DNA of 64,000 nt from Sphingobacterium sp. JB170 (GTDB taxonomy: Bacteria > Bacteroidota > Bacteroidia > Sphingobacteriales > Sphingobacteriaceae): positions 62,001 through 126,000 of the forward strand of contig NZ_FUKU01000026.1 of the NCBI RefSeq assembly GCF_900163865.1, in the 5' to 3' direction. The first letter of the stretch is position 1. Every line of letters starts with the position of its first letter. Positions 17,702 through 25,229 of the stretch are shown here, piece by piece. The notes beneath the pieces were generated by a model. That model was not told the DNA's origin. It searched no databases and worked only from the letters and a program-made list of their open reading frames with translations. Both the position numbers and the translations under genes were made by a program.

Positions 17702-17709
17702 CAAATATA
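17702..17709 (-). promoter_or_regulatory. -7 box of the hxlR-type gene
   Basis: Minus-strand TATATTTG fits TAnnTTTG. The predicted start near 17696 leaves a leader of about 12 bases. I see no good -33 partner. Confidence 0.5.
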
Positions 17710-17719
17710 ACAATAATGA

Positions 17720-17739
17720 TACGGAGAAATTTATCCGTA
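17720..17739. promoter_or_regulatory. Probable HxlR operator palindrome
   Basis: A 20-base near-perfect dyad: TACGGA (17720-17725) and TCCGTA (17734-17739) with an inner half-site pairing except for one mismatch, 9 of 10 pairs in all. It sits between the -7 box of the regulator and the -33 box of the reductase gene, where a bound dimer would block both promoters. Confidence 0.7.
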
Positions 17740-17740
17740 C

Positions 17741-17771
17741 TTGACTTAAATGCGCATTACCTTTACTTTTG
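17741..17771 (+). promoter_or_regulatory. Promoter of the aldo-keto reductase gene
   Basis: TTG at 17741-17743, a 20-base spacer and TACTTTTG at 17764-17771 (TAnnTTTG). The leader would be about 12 bases. Confidence 0.75.
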
Positions 17772-17789
17772 AAAAAATAAAAAGTTCGT

Positions 17790-18758
17790 ATGAAATATAA
17801 ATTATTTGGCTCAAAAACAGGTTTGTACTCCAGTGAAATTATTTTGGGAGCTGCAAATTTTGGAACGCGTAAAGGATATGGAGCAAGTCCTGAGGAATCA
17901 AAACAAATACTCTCTGCATATAAACAAGCGGGAGGGAATTTTATCGATATTTCTGATCTGTATCAATTTGGCGAAGCAGAAGAAATAGTAGGCGATTTTT
18001 TAAAAGGTCAGCGAAACAATTTTATCGTTTGTACAAAATATACCAAAAGTAGTGAAATAAAGCCTGCAATAAGTAATTATGGGAATCATCGTAAATCTAT
18101 GAAGCAAGCTGTAGAGGCAAGTCTGAAGCGATTGAAAACGGATTACATCGATATTTACATGCCTCATTTTGATGATGGAGTAACACCATTAGATGAAATT
18201 ATAATAGGTTTAGAAGATTTAGTAAAAGAAGGGAAAATTTTCTACACAGGCTTAACCAATTTCCCTGCTTGGAAAGCCGCAGCTATTGGAAGCTCGACAA
18301 AATTAACGGCACTTCAGATCGAATATAACCTTTTGCAACGAACAGCCGACCGTGAGTTAATCCCTATGGCGCAGGAATTTGGATTGGGAATTATGATGTA
18401 TTCGCCAATGTCAGGAGGTTTGCTAACTGGTAAATATAGAAATGGAGAATCGGGACGTATTACCATAGGAGAGAATTCTGATTATAAAGAAGATGGAAAA
18501 ACAAAGAAAATACTTGATGAACTGATTTTAATTTCAAAAGAAGTAGATGCAACACCTGGTCAAGTTGCTTTTGCTTGGGTTTTATCAAAAAATACATTCC
18601 CTTTGGTTGGTGCACGTAAACTTTCGCATTTTGAAGAGAGCTTAAAGGCAACTACGATACGGTTAACCGAGAAACACCTTGCAACATTAGATAAATTAAG
18701 TGCCATATCATTGGGATATCCGCACGATTTGCTGGCGACAGTAAGAAGTTCAATGTAG
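17790..18758 (+). CDS. Aldo-keto reductase
   Basis: NADPH-dependent oxidoreductase of 322 residues with a TIM-barrel aldo-keto reductase fold. The catalytic tetrad is complete: D53, Y58, K83 and H126. The nucleotide-binding end is also recognisable (ALQIEYNLLQR, GLGIMMYSPMSGGLLTGKY, FPLVGARKLSHFEESL). It is most like the AKR group acting on small carbonyls or toxic aldehydes. It is divergent from an HxlR regulator with an operator between, and followed after 34 bases by a VOC protein. The likely role is inducible removal of reactive carbonyls; the substrate is unknown. Confidence 0.92.
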   Translation: MKYKLFGSKTGLYSSEIILGAANFGTRKGYGASPEESKQILSAYKQAGGNFIDISDLYQFGEAEEIVGDFLKGQRNNFIVCTKYTKSSEIKPAISNYGNHRKSMKQAVEASLKRLKTDYIDIYMPHFDDGVTPLDEIIIGLEDLVKEGKIFYTGLTNFPAWKAAAIGSSTKLTALQIEYNLLQRTADRELIPMAQEFGLGIMMYSPMSGGLLTGKYRNGESGRITIGENSDYKEDGKTKKILDELILISKEVDATPGQVAFAWVLSKNTFPLVGARKLSHFEESLKATTIRLTEKHLATLDKLSAISLGYPHDLLATVRSSM

Positions 18759-18792
18759 AACATAACCAAGTTAACCCCTTAAATAAAGTATA

Positions 18793-19185
18793 ATGATACC
18801 TACTAAATTAAAAAATAGCATAACAATTCATCACTTTGTTTTTACGATTTTGGATTTAAGTAAAACTGAAAAATTCTACACTAAAATATTTGGCCAATCC
18901 CTTTACTCAAATGCAAATACTGCAATGTATCAAGTGGGGCAAACTATGTTGATTTTTACACAGAAAGAAGAACAAAATCACATAGGCACGAAATTTAACC
19001 CTTCAAACATCGGACTTGAACATATTGCATTCGGACTTAAAAATTTAGAGGAGTTGATAGAGGTCGAAAAAGTTTTGGTTGTAAATAACATCCAAAACAG
19101 TGGCATTCATATTGACAAATCAAGTAAAAAGGAAAAGATTTGGCTCAATGACCCAAGTAACATAAGAATTGAATTTTACTTGTAA
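18793..19185 (+). CDS. VOC-superfamily (glyoxalase-like) protein
   Basis: Cytoplasmic protein of 130 residues with one vicinal-oxygen-chelate repeat pair. His13-His14 in the start region (ITIHHFVFTILDLSKTEKFYTKIFG) and E/H in NIGLEHIAFG are candidate metal ligands, and WLNDPSNIRIEFYL is the typical closing strand with Glu. It could be a glyoxalase, dioxygenase or resistance protein; the sequence does not decide. It follows the aldo-keto reductase by 34 bases in the same orientation with the same AT-rich base use, so it probably belongs to the same HxlR-controlled unit. Confidence 0.82.
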   Translation: MIPTKLKNSITIHHFVFTILDLSKTEKFYTKIFGQSLYSNANTAMYQVGQTMLIFTQKEEQNHIGTKFNPSNIGLEHIAFGLKNLEELIEVEKVLVVNNIQNSGIHIDKSSKKEKIWLNDPSNIRIEFYL

Positions 19186-19250
19186 ATTCGGCGACAATTG
19201 TCCCAATTTTGCAAAACAATATGATTGGGTTGCTTTTGTAAAATATCGCA

Positions 19251-19280
19251 TAACCCTCAAATAACCACATTTGGAGGGTA
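19251..19280 (+). terminator. Possible terminator after the VOC gene
   Basis: TAACCCTC...AAAT pairs with ATTT...GAGGGTA (one bulged base) around a short loop, followed by ATTT. It is an imperfect hairpin 65 bases past the stop. Confidence 0.45.
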
Positions 19281-19464
19281 ATTTACACTAGCGGAACAGT
19301 AGATCGTATGGACTTACTTTAATGGATATTAACAGTATTATACTGATTATTCATCCATAAAGAACCTGAGGGTATTTTGGATAAAAGGATTAACCTTGAG
19401 TAAAACTAATCACTTAGTTTCAAAAAGGTGATATACTTTGGAATAAACTTTGTCGCCCAGTTGC

Positions 19465-19820
19465 GAATCTATACGATCGCTTTTGCGATATGCAAAAATC
19501 CTTTGATGGGCTTTGTGGACTGGTGATTACAATCATAGGGCAACCAACCTACCAGCGGTGAGGTATTTGTACTCCTGAACGGAAACCGCACGCACATCAA
19601 TCTCTTGCGTTGAGAACACGGTGGGTTTGTATTGTGCTATATACGTTTAGAGCGCGGCACCTTTACCCATTGCAAAGAGAAAAAAGGAGAACTCTATTGG
19701 AGCGATCTAGTGCTGATAGAGGAAGGTATACCGGTGATGAAAAGTGCACAAAAAAACGATTTTATCTGCCCTGAAAAACAATTTTTAAATGCTAAAATGC
19801 AGGCAAATTCGTATCTTTAA
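19465..19820 (+). pseudogene. IS66-family tnpB remnant (frameshifted)
   Basis: Degraded accessory transposase gene. The first frame reads LYDRFCDMQKSFDGLCGLV, matching the conserved TnpB core DMRKSFDGLxGLV, and breaks at a TGA at 19559-19561. The match continues one base over in another frame (TSGEVFVLLNGNRTHINLLR) until an in-frame TGA at 19611-19613, exactly where TnpB normally has Trp (RWxxGGF). It then runs on as EHGGFVLCYIRLERGTF and YWSDLVLIEEGI to the TAA at 19820. One frameshift and one nonsense change make it non-functional. Confidence 0.8.
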
Positions 19821-19823
19821 AAT

Positions 19824-20003
19824 ATGGAAACTGCGCAGGAAAACCTCTCAAAAGAAGACTTTCTCAAGGTCATTTCCAGCCGTTACGAAAAGATAAAATC
19901 ACTTTCTCAAGAGCGTGATTACCAGAAAGTACAGGTGGAGATACTCAAACGCATGCAATTCAGCCAGTAGCGCGAGCGCTTCGAAGGCGGCCCCAACACC
20001 AGA
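19824..20003 (+). pseudogene. IS66-family transposase (TnpC) N-terminal remnant
   Basis: Starts 3 bases after the tnpB remnant with METAQENLSKEDFLK and continues through a coiled-coil-like segment to EILKRMQFSQ, the typical IS66 TnpC N-terminal leucine-rich region before R-x-E-R-F. A TAG at 19968-19970 replaces a residue, and the frame goes on RERFEGG before similarity ends at about 20000, just beside the stop of the HPP gene. The remaining 90 percent of the transposase is missing. No IS terminal inverted repeat or target duplication was identified. Confidence 0.75.
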
Positions 20004-20600
20004 TCATGCTACCGTTTTCATCATCCTACTACGACGTGAACGCCTCAACCGGGACAATTTAGATGGATAATGCCTTTTATTGGTAATGTTATTGAATATT
20101 AGCGCTACGAGAAACAAGATCGTTGTTCCGGTCAGTACCGGACTTAGTACATACCAATAACCGAGCTCAAAGATCTTGGTACCTCCGGCCACAGCAATCA
20201 ACGCGGTCGCACCACCCGGAGGATGTAGGGTACGGGTTACCTGCATCGCGACGATACACAATGCAACTGCAGCTGGTGCTTTCAACCAAATTAGATCTGG
20301 AAAGAACTGCCCAATAGTTACTCCTACAAAAGCGGAAACGACATGTCCACCTATTAAGTTTCTAGGCTGCGCCAGTGGACTATCAATTGCCCCGTATACC
20401 AATACCGAAGACGCCCCAAAAGAACCTATCAAAAAAACATTCTCAATAGCAGGTAGGTTAATTGACTGCAGAAGTGCAATACATAATATTCCAAAAAAGG
20501 CACCTATAAAGGACCAAAAATGCTCGCGCGGATCTACGAGTGTTTCCTTATAAAATACATATCGACACAGCCGAACCTGTCGATGGATTTGCTTTTTCAA
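20004..20600 (-). CDS. HPP-family integral membrane protein
   Basis: Small inner-membrane protein of 198 residues with four to five hydrophobic segments and the diagnostic motif LHPPGGATAL. Related proteins in plants and cyanobacteria transport nitrite, but bacterial homologues are mostly uncharacterised, so the substrate is open. The C-terminus is strongly basic (RLRRSRRSR). It begins 12 bases after the stop of rlmB and is probably cotranscribed. The IS66 remnant ends directly at its 3' side, but the gene itself looks intact. Confidence 0.85.
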   Translation of the reverse strand: MKKQIHRQVRLCRYVFYKETLVDPREHFWSFIGAFFGILCIALLQSINLPAIENVFLIGSFGASSVLVYGAIDSPLAQPRNLIGGHVVSAFVGVTIGQFFPDLIWLKAPAAVALCIVAMQVTRTLHPPGGATALIAVAGGTKIFELGYWYVLSPVLTGTTILFLVALIFNNITNKRHYPSKLSRLRRSRRSRMMKTVA

Positions 20601-20612
20601 GAAATTTGAAGA

Positions 20613-21386
20613 TTATTTGTTTCGCTGACGTACAGCTTCATAGATCATAATACCTGCAGAGACCGATACGTTTAACGAACCGATTTCTCCGAACATCGGT
20701 ATTTTTGCAAGCTTATCAGAAATACGAATAAGATCATCCGACACCCCGACATCTTCGGCACCCATTATAACACATGTTGGAACCGTATAATCTACATCAT
20801 AGATAGAGTCTTGTGTCTTCTCTGTCCCTACAACTAGCTGTACACCCGATTCAATCAAAAACCGACCGACCTTCCCAAGTGAATCCTCACGGCATACAGG
20901 TATCTTATATAGCGCTCCCGCCGAAGTTTTTATAGCATCCGGGTTAATTTCCGCTGACCCTTTCCTCGGAACGATAATAGCATGCACGCCGGCACACTCT
21001 GCAGTACGAGCTATCGCGCCCATATTACGAACATCGGTAACACCGTCCAAGATCAACAGCAGGGGAGTTTCACCCTTTTCATAAATGAGAGGTAATAAAT
21101 CTTCAATGCGCTCGTAAACGATAGGCGAAATAACCGCGATAACACCCTGATGGTTCTTACGCGTGATTCTGTTCAATTTTTCAACTGGAACTTGCTGAAA
21201 ACCAATACCGTGCTCTTTCATGAGTGATTTAAGCTCAAGAAGTAAACTACCACTTAGTCCACGCTGAACAAATAAAGATTCAATTTCTTTACCACTATCG
21301 ATCGCTTCAATAACGGCACGGATACCAAAAACCATCTGGTTCGATTCACGTTTTTCTCCTCTTTCTTTACGTTGGGAATTTTGCAT
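20613..21386 (-). CDS. rlmB: 23S rRNA (guanosine-2'-O-)-methyltransferase RlmB
   Basis: SPOUT-class methyltransferase of 257 residues. A substrate-binding L30e-like domain (about 20-90, VFGIRAVIEAIDSGKEIESL) precedes the SpoU catalytic domain with the three motifs: LDGVTDVRNMGAIARTAECAG (motif 1), TCVIMGAEDVGVS (motif 2) and GSLNVSVSAGIMIYEAVRQR (motif 3). The expected reaction is 2'-O methylation of 23S rRNA G2251. RlmB and TrmH-type relatives share these motifs; the L30e-like extension favours RlmB. It has a good promoter and is followed by the HPP gene. Confidence 0.9.
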   Translation of the reverse strand: MQNSQRKERGEKRESNQMVFGIRAVIEAIDSGKEIESLFVQRGLSGSLLLELKSLMKEHGIGFQQVPVEKLNRITRKNHQGVIAVISPIVYERIEDLLPLIYEKGETPLLLILDGVTDVRNMGAIARTAECAGVHAIIVPRKGSAEINPDAIKTSAGALYKIPVCREDSLGKVGRFLIESGVQLVVGTEKTQDSIYDVDYTVPTCVIMGAEDVGVSDDLIRISDKLAKIPMFGEIGSLNVSVSAGIMIYEAVRQRNK

Positions 21387-21457
21387 TTTATAAACTAAAA
21401 AGTAAAAACTTTAAAGCTGTAACACAGTGTGATACGAGACTTCAAAATTATAGTGTG

Positions 21458-21489
21458 CAAAGATACGAAAAGAATATTCGTTAACTCAA
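21458..21489 (-). promoter_or_regulatory. rlmB promoter
   Basis: Minus-strand TTG (21489-21487), a 21-base spacer, then TATCTTTG (21465-21458). The -33 element lies inside the last codons of dnaX. The leader would be about 65 bases. Confidence 0.6.
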
Positions 21490-23286
21490 TCCTAAATTAA
21501 ATGCTTTTCGTAACGTTTCTAATTCAGGGTTTTTAGCAAGCATTGCTTGGTATTTTTCCTGTGAAGTATAAGGCTTACGAACTCTTGTTACTTCTACCTG
21601 AATGCCATGCACATTCAACGAAAAATTACGCAACTGCACGCGCAAAAAGTTAAGAATATCAATTTTCCCGAGCTTTAGCTCATCCATTTGCACGCCGTTC
21701 TCTACGTCAACCTCGATTAACGTTCCGTTTAGCCGCGGGACATTGGAAGTCATAATCGTATATAAAGTAATACGATGTGTATTCTTTAAAGATTCTGCAT
21801 ATTCATTCCATTTAACCAATAATGTTTCTAAGGTAACCTCTTGAAATTCCGTACCCTCCAGAAGATCAGGCTCTTCACTCTCTTCAACAGGTTTTTCATC
21901 AAATATATGGTTCAAATTTGGTACTTGAACTGAAGAAGTAACCTTACCCCAGCCTTTTTTTGCTTGCGGCGGAACTTCCGCTACCGAAACAGCGTTCTTC
22001 TCTTCAATAACTCGACTACCAACAGGCTTTACCTCCGGTATCGGTACAGAAATGTTGCTATTTTTAGGCTCGGTGTCAGATATTACTGGAGCGGCCGACG
22101 TCCGTGATTTAACTACAGGTTGGTCAGAGAGTTTTTTTTTTACTTCAGTCGAAGCTGAAGTAGTTGGATTTCCTTGATTACTAAGTAGAATGGCGGATGC
22201 AATATGACACATCTTTAACAGCGCTAGCTCAACTTGTAATCGTTGATTTTTACTCGTTTTGTAATTGATCTCACACTGGTTGGCAATGTTCAACGCGGAT
22301 AAAAGCAAGCTTGCGCTGATGGCTTTCGACTGCTCTAAATATTTACGCTTTATATTATCACTAACCTCTAATAATTTAAGGGTCGAGGGGTCTTTGGAGA
22401 CCAAAAGATTACGAATATGGGATGCTAGACCGCTAATAAAATGGCCGCAATCAAACCCATTGTTAATTACATTATCGACAACGAGTAAAGCCTGAGCAGC
22501 ATTTTCTGTCGACACATGATCTAACAATTGAAAATAATAATCGTAATCAAGTATGTTCAAGTTATCAATGACAGACTGATAAGTGATATTCTTATTCGAA
22601 AAACTTACGATCTGATCGAACATGGATAACGCATCCCGAAGCCCTCCATCTGCCTTTTGAGCGATAATATGCAAACCATCTGGTTCAAAAGATATGTTCT
22701 CTTTAGCTGCAATTCCGGCTAGGTGGTTTGCCATATCATCCACCTTGATGCGGTTAAAGTCAAAAATTTGACACCTCGAAAGTATTGTCGGCAAAATCTT
22801 ATGCTTCTCGGTGGTGGCAAGTATAAATATCGCATAGGAAGGCGGTTCTTCCAACGTCTTTAAAAATGCATTAAATGCAGCCTGTGAGAGCATGTGAACC
22901 TCATCGATGATGTAGATTTTATATTTCCCTACTTGGGGCGGAATACGAACCTGCTCGATTAAACTACGAATATCATCGACCGAGTTGTTTGAAGCCGCGT
23001 CAAGTTCATGAATGCTAAAAGAATTTCCATGTTGAAAAGATTTACAGCTATCACATTCTCCACAAGCTTCGACGTTCTCACTAACGCGTTCGCAATTTAT
23101 TGTTTTGGCCAAAATCCGGGCACAAGTTGTTTTACCCACACCTCGCGGACCACAAAATAAAAAAGCTTGCGCCAGTTGATTATTGTGGATCGCGTTCTTG
23201 AGTGTACTTGTGATATGCTGTTGACCAACGACAGAATCGAAGGTTACTGGGCGATATTTTCGAGCCGAAACAATAAAATTATCCAT
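21481..23286 (-). CDS. dnaX: DNA polymerase III subunit gamma/tau
   Basis: Clamp-loader ATPase of 601 residues, taking the ATG at 23286 (MDNFIVSARKYRP, the family start). A longer frame to 23361 adds only a hydrophobic 25-residue stretch and would lie upstream of the likely -7 box. Walker A is G46-P-R-G-V-G-K-T53; a four-Cys zinc module (C-x8-C-x2-C-x2-C, in NCERVSENVEACGECDSC) and the Walker B region DEVHMLS follow, then the SRC sensor. Domain III ends near residue 370. Codons 383-385 are AAA AAA AAA inside a run of ten A residues, where slippage either way leads to an early stop. This suggests both tau and a shorter gamma of about 387 residues are made. Confidence 0.96.
   Translation of the reverse strand: MDNFIVSARKYRPVTFDSVVGQQHITSTLKNAIHNNQLAQAFLFCGPRGVGKTTCARILAKTINCERVSENVEACGECDSCKSFQHGNSFSIHELDAASNNSVDDIRSLIEQVRIPPQVGKYKIYIIDEVHMLSQAAFNAFLKTLEEPPSYAIFILATTEKHKILPTILSRCQIFDFNRIKVDDMANHLAGIAAKENISFEPDGLHIIAQKADGGLRDALSMFDQIVSFSNKNITYQSVIDNLNILDYDYYFQLLDHVSTENAAQALLVVDNVINNGFDCGHFISGLASHIRNLLVSKDPSTLKLLEVSDNIKRKYLEQSKAISASLLLSALNIANQCEINYKTSKNQRLQVELALLKMCHIASAILLSNQGNPTTSASTEVKKKLSDQPVVKSRTSAAPVISDTEPKNSNISVPIPEVKPVGSRVIEEKNAVSVAEVPPQAKKGWGKVTSSVQVPNLNHIFDEKPVEESEEPDLLEGTEFQEVTLETLLVKWNEYAESLKNTHRITLYTIMTSNVPRLNGTLIEVDVENGVQMDELKLGKIDILNFLRVQLRNFSLNVHGIQVEVTRVRKPYTSQEKYQAMLAKNPELETLRKAFNLGLS
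22132..22141 (-). promoter_or_regulatory. Ten-A slippery run in dnaX (possible gamma/tau frameshift site)
   Basis: In the coding strand the run follows GT and precedes CTCTCTGACC. The normal frame reads Val-Lys-Lys-Lys-Leu-Ser-Asp. A -1 shift, or one extra A in the mRNA, gives Thr-Leu-stop (TGA) at once. A +1 shift, or one missing A, gives a TAG after a few codons. The site lies at residues 383-385, just past domain III. Confidence 0.6.
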
Positions 23287-23290
23287 TGCA

Positions 23291-23298
23291 CGAAGATA
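23291..23298 (-). promoter_or_regulatory. -7-like box of dnaX
   Basis: Minus-strand TATCTTCG, one mismatch from TAnnTTTG, ends 4 bases before the ATG at 23286. If used, the mRNA is essentially leaderless; it supports the shorter start. Confidence 0.4.
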
Positions 23299-23373
23299 AC
23301 ACTTTAAAAAATAAAAAAATAAAAATAGTATGATAATTAGAAAATCAAAGTTGCTTTTCAACCCACCAACATT

Positions 23374-24950
23374 CTATCCTCTAGGCATCACACGATAGGT
23401 GGGATCTTCGACGATATTGACAACGATAGCGCCTTTCGCATTATGAAGCAACAAACGACAGTCTTCACTTAGATGCATCAGTTCGACTTTTTTGCCTAAA
23501 GTGGCGTATTTCTCTGTCAACTTATGCAATGCATCTATGGTCGACAATACGACTATCTTTAAAATCTATTACAACTTCCGTCGGATCTTCGCTAATGTCA
23601 AATTTTCCATCAAAACTGCTCCTGAACCAAAGAATAGTGGGCCGTATATTTCGTAATACTTCACACCATCATCATCGGTATACTTACGCGCACGAATCCG
23701 CTTCGCGTTATCCCAAGCAAAGACAGGTGCTGATATAACGCCCCCCACCAAGACAGCTAAGGCCAAATTGTGTAAAACAACGGTGATAACGACCACAAGC
23801 ATCCCAACAAATATATCTGATTTAGGAAACTTGTTTATCACTCGAATACTAACCCATTGAAACGTACCTATTGCGACCATCATCATTACGCCCACCAATG
23901 CAGCCATCGGAACCTGTTCAATGAAAGACGCGCCAATTAAAATTACCGCGAGTATAGCAACCGCCGCAATGAACGCGGAGAAACGCGAGCGTGCTCCTGC
24001 ATTTAAGTTTACTAATGATTGTGCCACCATGGCGCATCCACCCATCCCTCCAAAAAATCCATTTACCATATTTGCTGTTCCCTGAGCCAAAGCCTCTCGA
24101 TTCGAACTCCACTTGGAATTTGTAATCTCATCGACCATATTTAATGTCAATAAAGACTCGATCAACCCTACCCCAGCCATCACTAATGCATACGGAAAAA
24201 TAATCTGCAAAGTCTGCAGGGTAAAGGGGATGTTGGAAACATGAAACGAAGGAAATGAGTCACTAATGACAGCAATATCAACAACTTTTTTGATTTGAAC
24301 ACCAAGGATCGCAACAATTCCAAATACAACTAGAATAGCCACCAGCGATGCTGGAATTGCCTTAGTTATTTTGTAAGATCAGAACAATTAATACGGTTAG
24401 CAGCGTAAGACCCACCATCGTATATAAAGCAGTACCTTGTAACCATCCGTCGGCACTATCCGGTATTTTAAACTGCTCAACTTGCGCCATGAAAATTATA
24501 ATCGATAGCCCGTTCAAAAAACCATACATCACCGGCTGAGGAATCAACCGAACGAATTTACCCAGCTTAAAAAAGCCAACAAACAATTGAAGGATACCTG
24601 CAAGTACAACAGCCGCAAAAAGATATTGAACGCCGTGCCCCGCGGCTAGCGCAATAAGTACCACGACAGTCGCACCGGCCCCGGTCTACCTCCGAGTATC
24701 GATGTGACTATGCCATTAAAAAAGCAGCATAAAGACCTGTCAGTGGTGACAATCCCGCTAAAATGGCAAATGACAATGATTCCGGAATCATTGTCATTGC
24801 TACGGTTAGGCTCGCTAAAATCTCTGATTTGATAATTATCCCGTCAAACATTGATATACTTACAGCTGTTCCCATTGTCAAGATGTTTGTTATTGGTACC
24901 TCTAAATCCTTAGATGAAGCACTATCCTCACTTTTAAGAGAGACGAACAA
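23374..24950 (-). pseudogene. SulP-family anion transporter, decayed by frameshifts
   Basis: The whole length of a SulP permease with C-terminal STAS domain is still readable, but in pieces. Frame A (24950-24708) gives the N-terminal ILASLTVAMTMIPESLSFAILAG. After two shifts and a small loss within the GGRPG...GATVVV loop (about 24700-24665), frame B (to 24362) gives GHGVQYLFAAVVLAGILQL. Another shift near 24360 leads to frame C (24342-23569) with SLLTLNMVDEIT and GGMGGCAMVAQSLVN. A fourth break near 23545 separates the STAS end (VVIDFKDSRIVDH | ALHKLTEKYA), which stops at 23374-23376. With four or more breaks it cannot be functional as read; sequencing error at every site is unlikely. Confidence 0.85.
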
Positions 24951-25229
24951 TCCACAAATTACGCTAAACTAACAAGGTATCTCTCTCGAGATAAAAATAG
25001 TTTTTTATTTCAATGGTGATGTCAGCATAAATAATAATGTAAAATTCATTTTCATTCTGCTTCCAGCATCCTCCCCTCGACTCATATTTGCGCAATAATA
25101 TCATGTCCTTTCAACCCTAGCTAGACTTAACATCAATTTGATAGAAAAATCGGGTGCAAAAATTAATAGTATAAAACAATAATTTTATGTTATATTTATA
25201 TTAAATACAGATTATTAAAATGTTAACAA
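24951..25229. other. Intergenic, no gene seen
   Basis: Very AT-rich. A -7-like CATATTTG occurs at about 25083-25091 (plus strand), but no convincing promoter or ORF could be tied to either neighbour. Confidence 0.4.

Noticed and set aside
23287..23361. Upstream extension of dnaX by 25 hydrophobic residues
   Set aside because: Family proteins start at MDNF-like sequence and a -7-like box lies within the extension.
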